Assembly (NCBI RefSeq): GCF_000003605.2 | Contig: NW_003149192.1 | Coordinates: 1 to 32,417 of the forward strand | Source of the DNA: Saccoglossus kowalevskii | Lineage: Eukaryota; Hemichordata; Enteropneusta; Harrimaniidae | Direction: 5' to 3' | Length of the DNA stretch: 32,417 bases | In this document: one piece after another, positions 1-11,454 of the stretch | Numbering within the stretch: position 1 is the first letter of the stretch | How the letters are laid out: each line of letters starts with the position of its first letter | The notes under the pieces: generated by a model | Told to the model about the DNA's origin: nothing | Databases searched by the model: none | What the model saw: the letters and a program-made list of their open reading frames with translations, nothing else | Translations under genes and position numbers: made by a program

Positions 1-165
1 CATTTTAGTAGGTTGACAAGTTGAATTTATCATTTCAGCTTTGGCATCCATGGCCAGTTTTAGTAAGTTGACCAGTTAAATTTATCATTTCACCTTTGGC
101 ATCTGTGGCTAGTTTTAGTAAGTTGACCAGTTGAATTTGCCATTTCACCTTAGGCATCTATGGCT
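1..165 (+). repeat. Diverged first units at the left edge
   Basis: The first unit (1-55) carries five substitutions not seen together elsewhere: CA instead of AG at the start, AGTAGG for AGTAAG, GACAAG for GACCAG and CAGCT for CACCT. The second unit has GTTAAATTT near 77-85 and the third TTGCCATTT near 137-145, each a private change. Units further in typically show none or one. A fall in divergence away from an end is the usual pattern at satellite array borders, where homogenisation is weaker, so the true border may lie just to the left. It could also be chance or low-quality sequence at the window start. Confidence 0.6.
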
Positions 166-275
166 AGTTTTAGTAAGTTGACCAGTTGAATTTGTCATTT
201 CACCTTAGGCATCTGTGGCCAGTTTTAGTAAGTTGACCAGTTGAATTTATCATTTCACCTTAGGCATCTATGGCC

Positions 276-330
276 AGTTTTAGTAAGTTGACCAGTTGAA
301 TTTATCATTTCACCTTAGGCATCTATGGCC
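276..330 (+). repeat. Reference A-type unit (55 bp)
   Basis: This is the commonest unit form and serves as the coordinate frame for the other entries. Key segments: AGTTTTAGTAAG at unit positions 1-12, TTGACCAGTTGAATTT at 13/14-28, a G/A switch at 29, TCATTTCACCTTAGG at 30-44 and CATCTATGGCC/T at 45-55. Most copy-to-copy variation is at positions 8 (G/A), 25 (A/G), 29 (G/A), 42 (A/T), 44 (G/A), 49 (T/C), 50 (A/G) and 55 (C/T). The stretch from 9 to 24 is nearly invariant. Positions 12-27 contain an imperfect 8-bp direct repeat, roughly GTTGACCA followed by GTTGAATT, which may be a trace of how the unit formed. Confidence 0.95.
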
Positions 331-440
331 AGTTTTAGTAAGTTGACCAGTTGAATTTATCATTTCACCTTAGGCATCTATGGCCAGTTTTAGTAAGTTG
401 ACCAGTTGAATTTATCATTTCACCTTAGGCATCTGTGGCT

Positions 441-496
441 AGTTTTAGTAAGTTGACCAGTTGAATTTGTCATTTGTACCATTGGCATCCATGGCC
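441..496 (+). repeat. Reference B-type unit (56 bp, GTACC marker)
   Basis: In this subfamily the CACCTTAGG segment is replaced by GTACCATTGG, giving one extra base and several clustered substitutions, followed by CATCCATGG. The clustering suggests one conversion-like event or an old separate lineage, not scattered point mutation. GTACC starts at 476, 1192, 1963, 2789, 3395, 3561, 4276, 4827, 5267, 5488, 5599, 6205, 7196, 7747, 7968, 8574, 8740, 8851, 9017, 9182, 9513, 9899, 10230, 10396, 10781, 10947, 11167, 12103, 12434, 12600, 13480, 13811, 13977, 14198, 14639, 14915, 15081, 15192, 15413, 16019, 16350, 16516, 16626, 16902, 17068, 17508, 18168, 18389, 18995, 19766, 20317, 21075, 22121, 23057, 23937, 24651, 25752, 26358, 27182, 27788, 27954, 28065, 28231, 28672, 29993, 30159, 30874 and 31974. 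Spacing runs from 2 to 24 units; 3 units (166 bp) and 11 units (606 bp) recur most. Confidence 0.93.
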
Positions 497-1191
497 AGTT
501 TTAGTAAGTTGACCAGTTGAATTTGTCATTTCACCTTAGGCATCTATGGCTAGTTTTAGTAAGTTGACCAGTTGAATTTGTCATTTCACCTTAGGCATCT
601 ATGGCTAGTTTTAGTAAGTTGACCAGTTGAATTTGTCATTTCACCTTAGGCATCTATGGCTAGTTTTAGTAAGTTGACCAGTTGAATTTATCATTTCACC
701 TTAGGCATCTATGGCTAGTTTTAGTAAGTTGACCAGTTGAATTTGTCATTTCACTTTAGACATCTATAGCTAGTTTTAGTAAGTTGACCAGTTGAATTTA
801 TCATTTCACCTTAGGCATCTATGGCTAGTTTTAGTAAGTTGACCAGTTGAATTTGTCATTTCACCTTAGGCATCTATGGCTAGTTTTAGTAAGTTGACCA
901 GTTGAATTTGTCATTTCACCTTAGGCATCTATGGCTAGTTTTAGTAAGTTGACCAGTTGAATTTATCATTTCACCTTTGGCATCTGTGGCCAGTTTTAGT
1001 AAGTTGACCAGTTGAATTTATCATTTCACCTTAGGCATCTATGGCTAGTTTTAGTAAGTTGACCAGTTGAATTTATCATTTCACCTTAGGCATCTATGGC
1101 CAGTTTTAGTAAGTTGACCAGTTGAATTTATCATTTCACCTTAGGCATCTGTGGCCAGTTTTAGTAAGTTGACCAGTTGAATTTGTCATTT

Positions 1192-2789
1192 GTACCATTG
1201 GCATCCATGGCCAGTTTTAGTAAGTTGACCAGTTGAATTTGTCATTTCACCTTAGGCATCTATGGCTAGTTTTAGTAAGTTGACCAGTTGAATTTGTCAT
1301 TTCACCTTAGGCATCTATGGCTAGTTTTAGTAAGTTGACCAGTTGAATTTGTCATTTCACCTTAGGCATCTATGGCTAGTTTTAGTAAGTTGACCAGTTG
1401 AATTTGTCATTTCACCTTAGGCATCTATGGCTAGTTTTAGTAAGTTGACCAGTTGAATTTGTCATTTCACCTTAGGCATCTATGGCCAGTTTTAGTAAGT
1501 TGACCAGTTGAATTTATCATTTCACCTTAGGCATCTATGGCTAGTTTTAGTAAGTTGACCAGTTGAATTTATCATTTCACCTTAGGCATCTGTGGCTAGT
1601 TTTAGTAAGTTGACCAGTTGAATTTATCATTTCACCTTAGGCATCTGTGGCTAGTTTTCGTAAGTTGACCAGTTGAATTTGTCATTTCACCTTAGGCATC
1701 TATGGCTAGTTTTAGTAAGTTGACCAGTTGAATTTGTCATTTCACCTTAGGCATCTATGGCTAGTTTTAGTAAGTTGACCAGTTGAATTTATCATTTCAC
1801 CTTAGGCATCTATGGCCAGTTTTAGTAAGTTGACCAGTTGAATTTATCATTTCACCTTAGGCATCTATGGACAGTTTTAGTAAGTTGACCAGTTGAATTT
1901 ATCATTTCACCTTAGGCATCTGTGGCTAGTTTTAGTAAGTTGACCAGTTGAATTTGTCATTTGTACCATTGTCATCCATGGCCAGTTTTAGTAAGTTGAC
2001 CAGTTGAATTTGTCATTTCACCTTAGGCATCTATGGCTAGTTTTAGTAAGTTGACCAGTTGAATTTGTCATTTCACCTTAGGCATCTATGGCTAGTTTTA
2101 GTAAGTTGACCAGTTGAATTTGTCATTTCACCTTAGGCATCTATGGCTAGTTTTAGTAAGTTGACCAGTTGAATTTGTCATTTCACCTTAGGCATCTATG
2201 GCTAGTTTTAGTAAGTTGACCAGTTGAATTTGTCATTTCACCTTAGGCATCTATGGCTAGTTTTAGTAAGTTGACCAGTGGAATTTGTCATTTCACCTTA
2301 GGCATCTATGGCCAGTTTTAGTAAGTTGACCAGTTGAATTTATCATTTCACCTTAGGCATCTATGGCTAGTTTTAGTAAGTTGACCAGTTGAATTTATCA
2401 TTTCACCTTAGGCATCTGTGGCTAGTTTTAGTAAGTTGACCAGTTGAATTTATCATTTCACCTTAGGCATCTGTGGCTAGTTTTCGTAAGTTGACCAGTT
2501 GAATTTGTCATTTCACCTTAGGCATCTATGGCTAGTTTTAGTAAGTTGACCAGTTGAATTTGTCATTTCACCTTAGGCATCTATGGCTAGTTTTAGTAAG
2601 TTGACCAGTTGAATTTATCATTTCACCTTAGGCATCTATGGCCAGTTTTAGTAAGTTGACCAGTTGAATTTATCATTTCACCTTAGGCATCTATGGACAG
2701 TTTTAGTAAGTTGACCAGTTGAATTTATCATTTCACCTTAGGCATCTGTGGCTAGTTTTAGTAAGTTGACCAGTTGAATTTGTCATTTG
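1192..2789 (+). repeat. Tandem duplication of a 14/15-unit block
   Basis: The block from the B unit at 1192 to that at 1963 (14 units, 771 bp) is followed directly by 1963-2789 (15 units, 826 bp) with the same unit order. Three rare markers line up exactly 826 bp apart: TTTTCG (1659 and 2485), GGACAG (1871 and 2697) and TGTCATCC (1971 and 2797). The second copy has one extra A unit, with the private change CCAGTGGAATTT near 2276. This is the closest thing to a higher-order repeat in the window, and it is only two copies long. A diverged partial relative lies at about 24651-25320 (TTTTCG at 25173). Confidence 0.88.
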
Positions 2790-3394
2790 TACCATTGTCA
2801 TCCATGGCCAGTTTTAGTAAGTTGACCAGTTGAATTTGTCATTTCACCTTAGGCATCTATGGCTAGTTTTAGTAAGTTGACCAGTTGAATTTGTCATTTC
2901 ACCTTGGGCATCTATGGCTAGTTTTAGTAAGTTGACCAGTTGAATTTGTCATTTCACCTTAGGCATCTATGGCTAGTTTTAGTAAGTTGACCAGTTGAAT
3001 TTATCATTTCACCTTAGGCATCTATGGCTAGTTTTAGTAAGTTGACCAGTTGAATTTGTCATTTCACCTTAGACATCTATAGCTAGTTTTAGTAAGTTGA
3101 CCAGTTGAATTTATCATTTCACCTTAGGCATCTATAGCTAGTTTTAGTAAGTTGACCAGTTGAATTTGTCATTTCACCTTAGGCATCTATAGCTAGTTTT
3201 AGTAAGTTGACCAGTTGAATTTGTCATTTCACCTTAGGCATCTATGGCTAGTTTTAGTAAGTTCACCAGTTGAATTTGTCATTTCACCTTAGGCATCTAT
3301 GGCTAGTTTTAGTAAGTTGACCAGTTGAGTTTATCATTTCACCTTAGACATCTATGGCTAGTTTTAGTAAGTTGACCAGTTGAATTTGTCATTT

Positions 3395-4300
3395 GTACCA
3401 TTGGCATCCATGGCCAGTTTTAGTAAGTTGACCAGTTGAATTTGTCATTTCACCTTAGGCATCTATGGCTAGTTTTAGTAAGTTGACCAGTTGAATTTGT
3501 CATTTCACCTTAGGCATCTATGGCCAGTTTTAGTAAGTTGACCAGTTGAATTTGTCATTTGTACCATTGGCATCCATGGCCAGTTTTAGTAAGTTGACCA
3601 GTTGAATTTATCATTTCACCTTAGGCATCCATGGCCAGTTTTAATAAGTTGACCAGTTGAGTTTATCATTTCACCTTTGGCATCCATGGCCAGTTTTAAT
3701 AAGTTGACCAGTTGAATTTGTTATTTCACCTTAGGCATCTATGGCTAGTTTTAGTAAGTTGACCAGTTGAATTTGTCATTTCACCTTAGGCATCTATGGC
3801 TAGTTTTAGTAAGTTGACCAGTTGAATTTGTCATTTCACCTTAGGCATCTATGGCTAGTTTTAGTAAGTTGACAGTTGAATTTATCATTTCACCTTTGGC
3901 ATCCATGGCCAGTTTTAATAAGTTGACCAGTTGAATTTGTCATTTCACCTTAGGCATCTATGGCCAGTTTTAGTAAGTTGACCAGTTGAATTTGTCATTT
4001 CACCTTAGGCATCCATGGCCAGTTTTAATAAGTTGACCAGTTGATTTTATCATTTCACCTTTGGCATCCATGGCCAGTTTTAATAAGTTGACCAGTTGAA
4101 TTTGTCATTTCACCTTAGGCATCTATGGCCAGTTTTAGTAAGTTGACCAGTTGAATTTATCATTTCACCTTAGGCATCTATGGCCAGTTTTAGTAAGTTG
4201 ACCAGTTGAATTTATCATTTCACCTTAGACATCTATGGCCAGTTTTAGTAAGTTGACCAGTTGAATTTATCATTTGTACCATTGGCATCTGTGGCCAGTT
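3395..4300 (+). repeat. Duplicated block, copy 1 (partner at +26598)
   Basis: The block 3395-4276 recurs at 29993-30874. Matching markers at offset 26598 are the B units 3395, 3561 and 4276, the 1-bp deletion GACAGTTGAA at 3871 (30469), GTTATTTCACC near 3719, and TTGATTTTATC at 4043 (30641). The GATTTT marker is also at 19533, where the offset is 15490; B units 4276 and 4827 match 19766 and 20317 at that same offset. The same neighbourhood has therefore been copied at least twice, with different end points each time. Confidence 0.88.
3637..3691 (+). repeat. Reference C-type unit (AATAAG / CCTTTGG form)
   Basis: This 55-bp form begins AGTTTTAATAAG (position 8 is A, not G), has GAGTTT instead of GAATTT, and ends with CCTTTGGCATCCATGGCC (position 42 is T, 49 is C). 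These changes travel together: TTTTAATAAG usually follows a unit ending CATCCATGGCC. The form occurs in short runs, often of two or three units. AATAAG units are absent from 1 to about 3640, from about 7560 to 9640, and from about 23760 to 28470, so the form marks regional domains. Exceptions, where AATAAG follows a CTATGG end, occur for example near 9978, 13560, 16098, 21811 and 23690. Confidence 0.9.
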
Positions 4301-4874
4301 TTAGTAAGTTGACCAGTTGAATTTGTCATTTCACCTTAGGCATCTATGGCTAGTTTTAGTAAGTTGACCAGTTGAATTTATCATTTCACCTTAGGCATCC
4401 ATGGCCAGTTTTAATAAGTTGACCAGTTGAATTTGTCATTTCACCTTAGGCATCTATGGCTAGTTTTAGTAAGTTGACCAGTTGAATTTGTCATTTCACC
4501 TTAGGCATCTATGGCTAGTTTTAGTAAGTTGACCAGTTGAATTTGTCATTTCACCTTAGGCATCTATGGCTAGTTTTAGTAAGTTGACCAGTTGAATTTA
4601 TCATTTCACCTTTGGCATCCATGGCCAGTTTTAATAAGTTGACCAGTTGAATTTGTCATTTCACCTTAGGCATCTGTGGCTAGTTTTAGTAAGTTGACCA
4701 GTTGAATTTGTCATTTCACCTTAGGCATCTGTGGCTAGTTTTAGTAAGTTGACCAGTTGAATTTGTCATTTCACCTTAGGCATCTGTGGCTAGTTTTAGT
4801 AAGTTGACCAGTTGAATTTATCATTTGTACCATTGGCATCCATGGCTAGTTTTAGTAAGTTGACCAGTTGAATT

Positions 4875-5550
4875 TATCTTTTCACTTTAGACATCTATGG
4901 CTAGTTTTAGTAAGTTGACCAGTTGAATTTATCATTTCACCTTAGGCATCTATGGCTAGTTTTAGTAAGTTGACCAGTTGAATTTATCATTTCACCTTTG
5001 GCATTCATGGCCAGTTTTAGTAAGTTGACCAGTTGAATTTATCATTTCACCATAGGCATCTATGGCTAGTTTATTAAGTTGACCAGTTGAATTTGTCATT
5101 TCACCTTAGGCATCTGTGGCTAGTTTTAGTAAGTTGACCAGTTGAATTTGTCATTTCACCTTAGGCATCTGTGGCTAGTTTTAGTAAGTTGACCAGTTGA
5201 ATTTGTCATTTCACCTTAGGCATCTGTGGCTAGTTTTAGTAAGTTGACCAGTTGAATTTATCATTTGTACCATTGGCATCCATGGCTAGTTTTAGTAAGT
5301 TGACCAGTTGAATTTGTCATTTCACCTTAGGCATCTATGGCCAGTTTTAGTAAGTTGACCAGTTGAATTTGTCATTTCACCTTAGGCATCTGTGGCCAGT
5401 TTTAGTAAGTTGACCAGTTGAATTTGTCATTTCACCTTTGGCATCTATGGCCAGTTTTAGTAAGTTGACCAGTTGAATTTGTCATTTGTACCATTGGCAT
5501 CCATGGCTAGTTTTAGCAAGTTGACCAGTTGAATTTATCATTTCACCTTA
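4875..5550 (+). repeat. Duplicated block, copy 1 (partner at +12901)
   Basis: The block 4875-5550 matches 17776-18451 at a constant offset of 12901. Shared rare markers are the ATTTATCTTTTCAC form at the left end, CACCATAGGC at 5047 (17948), the 1-bp deletion AGTTTATTAAG near 5069 (17970), three consecutive CATCTGTGGCTAG units, B units at 5267 and 5488 (18168 and 18389), and TTTTAGCAAG near 5511. I noticed one substitution near the left end (CACTTTAG against CACCTTAG). Beyond the ends the unit order differs. Confidence 0.87.
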
Positions 5551-6664
5551 GGCATCTATGGCCAGTTTTAGTAAGTTGACCAGTTGAATTTGTCATTTGT
5601 ACCATTGGCATCCATGGCTAGTTTTAGTAAGTTGACCAGTTGAATTTATCATTTCACCTTAGGCATCTGTGGCCAGTTTTAGTAAGTTGACCAGTTGAAT
5701 TTGTCATTTCACCTTTGGCATCTATGGCCAGTTTTAGTAAGTTGACCAGTTGAATTTGTCATTTCACCTTAGACATCTATGGCTAGTTTTAGTAAGTTGA
5801 CCAGGTGAATTTATCATTTCACTTTAGGCATCTATGGCCAGTTTTAGTAAGTTGACCAGTTGAATTTGTCATTTCACCTTAGGCATCTATGGCTAGTTTT
5901 AGTAAGTTGACCAGTTGAATTTGTCATTTCACCTTAGGCATCTATGGCTAGTTTTAGTAAGTTGACCAGTTGAATTTATCATTTCACCTTTGGCATCCAT
6001 GGCCAGTTTTAATAAGTTGACCAGTTGAATTTGTCATTTCACCTTAGGCATCTATGGCCAGTTTTAGTAAGTTGACCAGTTGAATTTGTCATTTCACCTT
6101 AGGCATCCATGGCCAGTTTTAATAAGTTGACCAGTTGAATTTATCATTTCACCTTAGGCATCTATGGCCAGTTTTAGTAAGTTGACCAGGTGAATTTGTC
6201 ATTTGTACCATTGGCATCCATGGCCAGTTTTAGTAAGTTGACCAGTTGAATTTGTCATTTCACCTTAGGCATCTATGGCTAGTTTTAGTAAGTTGACCAG
6301 TTGAATTTGTCATTTCCCCTTAGGCATCTATGGCTAGTTTTAGTAAGTTGACCAGTTGAATTTGTCATTTCACCTTAGGCATCTATGGCTAGTTTTAGTA
6401 AGTTGACCAGTTGAATTCATCATTTCACCTTTGGCATCCATGGCCAGTTTTAATAAGTTGACCAGTTGAATTTGTCATTTCACCTTAGGCGTCTATGGCC
6501 AGTTTTAGTAAGTTGACCAGTTGAATTTGTCATTTCACCTTAGACATCCATGGCCAGTTTTAATAAGTTGACCAGTTGAGTTTATCATTTCACCTTTGGC
6601 ATCCATGGCCAGTTTTAATAAGTTGACCAGTTGAATTTGTCATTTCACCTTAGGCATCTATGGC

Positions 6665-7350
6665 TAGTTTTAGTAAGTTGACCAGTTGAATTTGTCATTT
6701 CACCTTAGGCATCTATGGCTAGTTTTAGTAAGTTGACCAGTTGAATTTGTCATTTCACCTTAGGCATCTATGGCTAGTTTTAGTAAGTTGACCAGTTGAA
6801 TTTATCATTTCACCTTTGGCATCCATGGCCAGTTTTAATAAGTTGACCAGTTGAATTTGTCATTTCACCTTAGGCATCTATGGCCAGTTTTAGTAAGTTG
6901 ACCAGTTGAATTTGTCATTTCACCTTAGGCATCCATGGCCAGTTTTAATAAGTTGACCAGTTGAGTTTAACATTTCACCTTTGGCATCCATGGCCAGTTT
7001 TAATAAGTTGACCAGTTGAATTTGTCATTTCACCTTAGGCATCTATGGCCAGTTTTAGTAAGTTGACCAGTTGAATTTATCATTTCACCTTAGGCATCTA
7101 TGGCCAGTTTTAGTAAGTTGACCAGTTGAATTTATCATTTCACCTTAGACATCTATGGCCAGTTTTAGTAAGTTGACCAGTTGAATTTATCATTTGTACC
7201 ATTGGCATCTGTGGCCAGTTTTAGTAAGTTGACCAGTTGAATTTGTCATTTCACCTTAGGCATCTATGGCTAGTTTTAGTAAGTTGACCAGTTGAATTTA
7301 TCATTTCACCTTAGGCATCCATGGCCAGTTTTAATAAGTTGACCAGTTGA
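6665..7350 (+). repeat. Duplicated block, copy 1 (partner at +11799)
   Basis: The block 6665-7350 matches 18464-19149 at offset 11799. The B units 7196 and 18995 agree, as does the rare GAGTTTAACATTT at 6963 and 18762. The two copies part at 7352/19151, where one continues GAATTTGTC and the other GAGTTTATC. The section around 7004-7661 also matches 20883-21540 at offset 13879 (B units 7196 and 21075). Confidence 0.86.
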
Positions 7351-7779
7351 ATTTGTCATTTCACCTTAGGCATCTATGGCTAGTTTTAGTAAGTTGACCA
7401 GTTGAATTTGTCATTTCACCTTAGGCATCTATGGCTAGTTTTAGTAAGTTGACCAGTTGAATTTGTCATTTCACCTTAGGCATCTATGGCTAGTTTTAGT
7501 AAGTTGACCAGTTGAATTTATCATTTCACCTTTGGCATCCATGGCCAGTTTTAATAAGTTGACCAGTTGAATTTGTCATTTCACCTTAGGCATCTATGGC
7601 CAGTTTTAGTAAGTTGACCAGTTGAATTTGTCATTTCACCTTAGGCATCCATGGCCAGTTTTAGCAAGTTGACCAGTTGAATTTATCATTTCACCTTAGG
7701 CATCTATGGCCAGTTTTAGTAAGTTGACCAGTTGAATTTGTCATTTGTACCATTGGCATCCATGGCTAGTTTTAGTAAG

Positions 7780-9103
7780 TTGACCAGTTGAATTTATCAT
7801 TTCACCTTTGGCATCTGTGGCCAGTTTTAGTAAGTTGACCAGTTGAATTTATCATTTCACCTTAGGCATCTATGGCTAGTTTTAGTAAGTTGACCAGTTG
7901 AATTTGTCATTTCACCTTAGGCATCTATGGCTAGTTTTAGTAAGTTGACCAGTTGAATTTGTCATTTGTACCATTGGCATTCATGGCCAGTTTTAGTAAG
8001 TTGACCAGTTGAATTTATCATTTCACCTTAGGCATCTATGGCTAGTTTTAGTAAGTTGACCAGTTGAATTTGTCATTTCACCTTAGGCATGTATGGCTAG
8101 TTTTAGTAAGTTGACCAGTTGAATTTGTCATTTCACCTTAGGCATCCATGGCCAGTTTTATTAAGTTGACCAGTTGAATTTATCATTTCACCTTAGACAT
8201 CTATGGCTAGTTTTAGTAAGTTGACCAGTTGAATTTATCATTTCACCTTAGGCATCTATGGCTAGTTTTAGTAAGTTGACCAGTTGAATTTATCATTTCA
8301 CCTTTGGCATTCATGGCCAGTTTTAGTAAGTTGACCAGTTGAATTTATCATTTCACCTTAGGCATCTATGGCTAGTTTTAGTAAGTTGACCAGTTGAATT
8401 TGTCATTTCACCTTAGGCATCTGTGGCTAGTTTTAGTAAGTTGACCAGTTGAATTTGTCATTTCACCTTAGGCATCTGTGGCTAGTTTTAGTAAGTTGAC
8501 CAGTTGAATTTGTCATTTCACCTTAGGCATCTGTGGCTAGTTTTAGTAAGTTGACCAGTTGAATTTATCATTTGTACCATTGGCATCCATGGCTAGTTTT
8601 AGTAAGTTGACCAGTTGAATTTATCATTTCACCTTAGGCATCTGTGGCCAGTTTTAGTAAGTTGACCAGTTGAATTTGTCATTTCACCTTTGGCATCTAT
8701 GGCCAGTTTTTGTAAGTTGACCAGTTGAATTTGTCATTTGTACCATTGGCATCCATGGCTAGTTTTAGCAAGTTGACCAGTTGAATTTATCATTTCACCT
8801 TAGGCAACTATGGCCAGTTTTAGTAAGTTGACCAGTTGAATTTGTCATTTGTACCATTGGCATCCATGGCTAGTTTTAGTAAGTTGACCAGTTGAATTTA
8901 TCATTTCACCTTAGGCATCTGTGGCCAGTTTTAGTAAGTTGACCAGTTGAATTTGTCATTTCACCTTTGGCATCTATGGCCAGTTTTAGTAAGTTGACCA
9001 GTTGAATTTGTCATTTGTACCATTGGCATCCATGGCTAGTTTTAGTAAGTTGACCAGTTGAATTTATCATTTCACTTTAGGCATCTATGGCCAGTTTTAG
9101 TAA
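7780..9103 (+). repeat. Largest duplicated block, copy 1 (partner at +19214)
   Basis: This 1324-bp stretch of about 24 units recurs at 26994-28317. B units 7968, 8574, 8740, 8851 and 9017 match 27182, 27788, 27954, 28065 and 28231. Rare markers GCATGTATGG (8091), TTTTATTAAG (near 8156), GGCATTCATGG and TTTTTGTAAG (near 8708) also match. The one difference I noticed is GGCAACTATGG near 8813, where the partner has GGCATCTATGG. The left part also recurs at about 15230-15700 (offset 7445) and the segment 8574-8851 at 14915-15192 (offset 6341). The block ends at a 1-bp deletion, TAAGTGACC, near 9104. Confidence 0.9.
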
Positions 9104-9852
9104 GTGACCAGTTGAATTTATCATTTCACCTTAGACATCTATGGCCAGTTTTAGTAAGTTGACCAGTTGAATTTATCATTTGTACCATTGGCATCTGTGG
9201 CCAGTTTTAGTAAGTTGACCAGTTGAATTTGTCATTTCACCTTAGGCATCTATGGCTAGTTTTAGTAAGTTGACCAGTTGAATTTATCATTTCACCTTAG
9301 GCATCTATGGCTAGTTTTAGTAAGTTGACCAGTTGAATTTGTCATTTCACCTTAGGCATCTATGGCTAGTTTTAGTAAGTTGACCAGTTGAATTTGTCAT
9401 TTCACCTTAGGCATCTATGGCCAGTTTTAGTAAGTTGACCAGTTGAATTTATCATTTCACCTTAGACATCTATGGCCAGTTTTAGTAAGTTGACCAGTTG
9501 AATTTATCATTTGTACCATTGGCATCTGTGGCCAGTTTTAGTAAGTTGACCAGTTGAATTTGTCATTTCACCTTAGGCATCTATGGCTAGTTTTAGTAAG
9601 TTGACCAGTTGAATTTATCATTTCACCTTAGGCATCCATGGCCAGTTTTAATAAGTTGACCAGTTGAGTTTATCATTTCACCTTTGGCATCCATGGCCAG
9701 TTTTAATAAGTTGACCAGTTGAATTTGTTATTTCACCTTAGGCATCTATGGCTAGTTTTAGTAAGTTGACCAGTTGAATTTGTCATTTCACCTTAGGCAT
9801 CTATGGCTAGTTTTAGTAAGTTGACCAGTTGAATTTGTCATTTCACCTTAGG

Positions 9853-10505
9853 CATCTATGGCTAGTTTTAGTAAGTTGACCAGTTGAATTTGTCATTTGT
9901 ACCATTGGCATCCATGGCCAGTTTTAGTAAGTTGACCAGTTGAATTTGTCATTTCACCTTAGGCATCTATGGCTAGTTTTAATAAGTTGACCAGTTGAAT
10001 TTGTCATTTCACCTTAGGCATCTATAGCTAGTTTTAGTAAGTTGACCAGTTGAATTTGTCATTTCACCTTAGGCATCTATGGCTAGTTTTAGTAAGTTCA
10101 CCAGTTGAATTTGTCATTTCACCTTAGGCATCTATGGCTAGTTTTAGTAAGTTGACCAGTTGAGTTTATCATTTCACCTTAGACATCTATGGCTAGTTTT
10201 AGTAAGTTGACCAGTTGAATTTGTCATTTGTACCATTGGCATCCATGGCCAGTTTTAGTAAGTTGACCAGTTGAATTTGTCATTTCACCTTAGGCATCTA
10301 TGGCTAGTTTTAGTAAGTTGACCAGTTGAATTTGTCATTTCACCTTAGGCATCTATGGCCAGTTTTAGTAAGTTGACCAGTTGAATTTGTCATTTGTACC
10401 ATTGGCATCCATGGCCAGTTTTAGTAAGTTGACCAGTTGAATTTGTCATTCACCTTAGGCATCTGTGGCCAGTTTTAGTAAGTTGACCAGTTGAATTTGT
10501 CATTT
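9853..10505 (+). repeat. Duplicated block with copies at +6120 and +3581
   Basis: The block 9853-10505 matches 15973-16625 (offset 6120; B units 9899, 10230 and 10396 with 16019, 16350 and 16516), including the single TTCACCAGTTG variant near 10088 and the 1-bp deletion GTCATTCACC near 10446. The part up to 10440 also matches 13434-14021 (offset 3581; B units 13480, 13811 and 13977). The common pattern is B, six units, B, three units, B. Confidence 0.86.
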
Positions 10506-11454
10506 CACCTTAGGCATCTATGGCTAGTTTTAGTAAGTTGACCAGTTGAATTTGTCATTTCACCTTAGGCATCTATAGCTAGTTTTAGTAAGTTGACCAG
10601 TTGAATTTGTCATTTCACCTTAGGCATCTATGGCTAGTTTTAGTAAGTTGACCAGTTGAATTTGTCATTTCATCTTAGGCATCTATGGCTAGTTTTAGTA
10701 AGTTGACCAGTTGAGTTTATCATTTCACCTTAGACATCTATGGCTAGTTTTAGTAAGTTGACCAGTTGAATTTGTCATTTGTACCATTGGCATCCATGGC
10801 CAGTTTTAGTAAGTTGACCAGTTGAATTTGTCATTTCACCTTAGGCATCTATGGCTAGTTTTAGTAAGTTGACCAGTTGAATTTGTCATTTCACCTTAGG
10901 CATCTATGGCCAGTTTTAGTAAGTTGACCAGTTGAATTTGTCATTTGTACCATTGGCATCCATGGCCAGTTTTAGTAAGTTGACCAGTTGAATTTGTCAT
11001 TCACCTTAGGCATCTGTGGCCAGTTTTAGTAAGTTGACCAGTTGAATTTGTCATTTCACCTTAGGCATCCATGGCCAGTTTTAGTAAGTTGACCAGTTGA
11101 ATTTGTCATTTCACCTTAGGCATCTATGGCTAGTTTTAGTAAGTTGACCAGTTGAATTTGTCATTTGTACCATTGGCATCCATGGCCAGTTTTAGTAAGT
11201 TGACCAGTTGAATTTATCATTTCACCTTAGGCATCTATGGCCAGTTTTATTAAGTTGACCAGTTGAATTTATCATTTCACCTTAGGCATCTATGGCTAGT
11301 TTTAGTAAGTTGACCAGTTGAATTTATCATTTCACCTTAGACATCTATGACCAGTTTTAGTAAGTTGACCAGTTGAATTTATCATTTCACCTTAGACATC
11401 TATGGCTAGTTTTAGTAAGTTGACCAGTTGAATTTATCATTTCACCTTAGACAT

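Larger units (their letters stand above)
1..3600 (+). repeat. Array domain I: A and B units without AATAAG
   Basis: This stretch holds A units with B units at 476, 1192, 1963, 2789, 3395 and 3561, that is, widely spaced at 11-15 units until the last pair. No TTTTAATAAG unit is present. Rare markers found here include TTTTCGTAAG (1659, 2485), CTATGGACAG (1871, 2697), CATTGTCATCC (1971, 2797) and CATCTATAGCTAG (near 767 and 3077-3190). The TTTTCG, TGTCATCC and ATAGCTAG markers reappear in domain III, so these two domains share a recent origin. Confidence 0.75.

Noticed and set aside
6413-6418. Single GAATTC site
   Set aside because: It is one substitution in one unit (GAATTT to GAATTC) with no sign of meaning beyond a private mutation.
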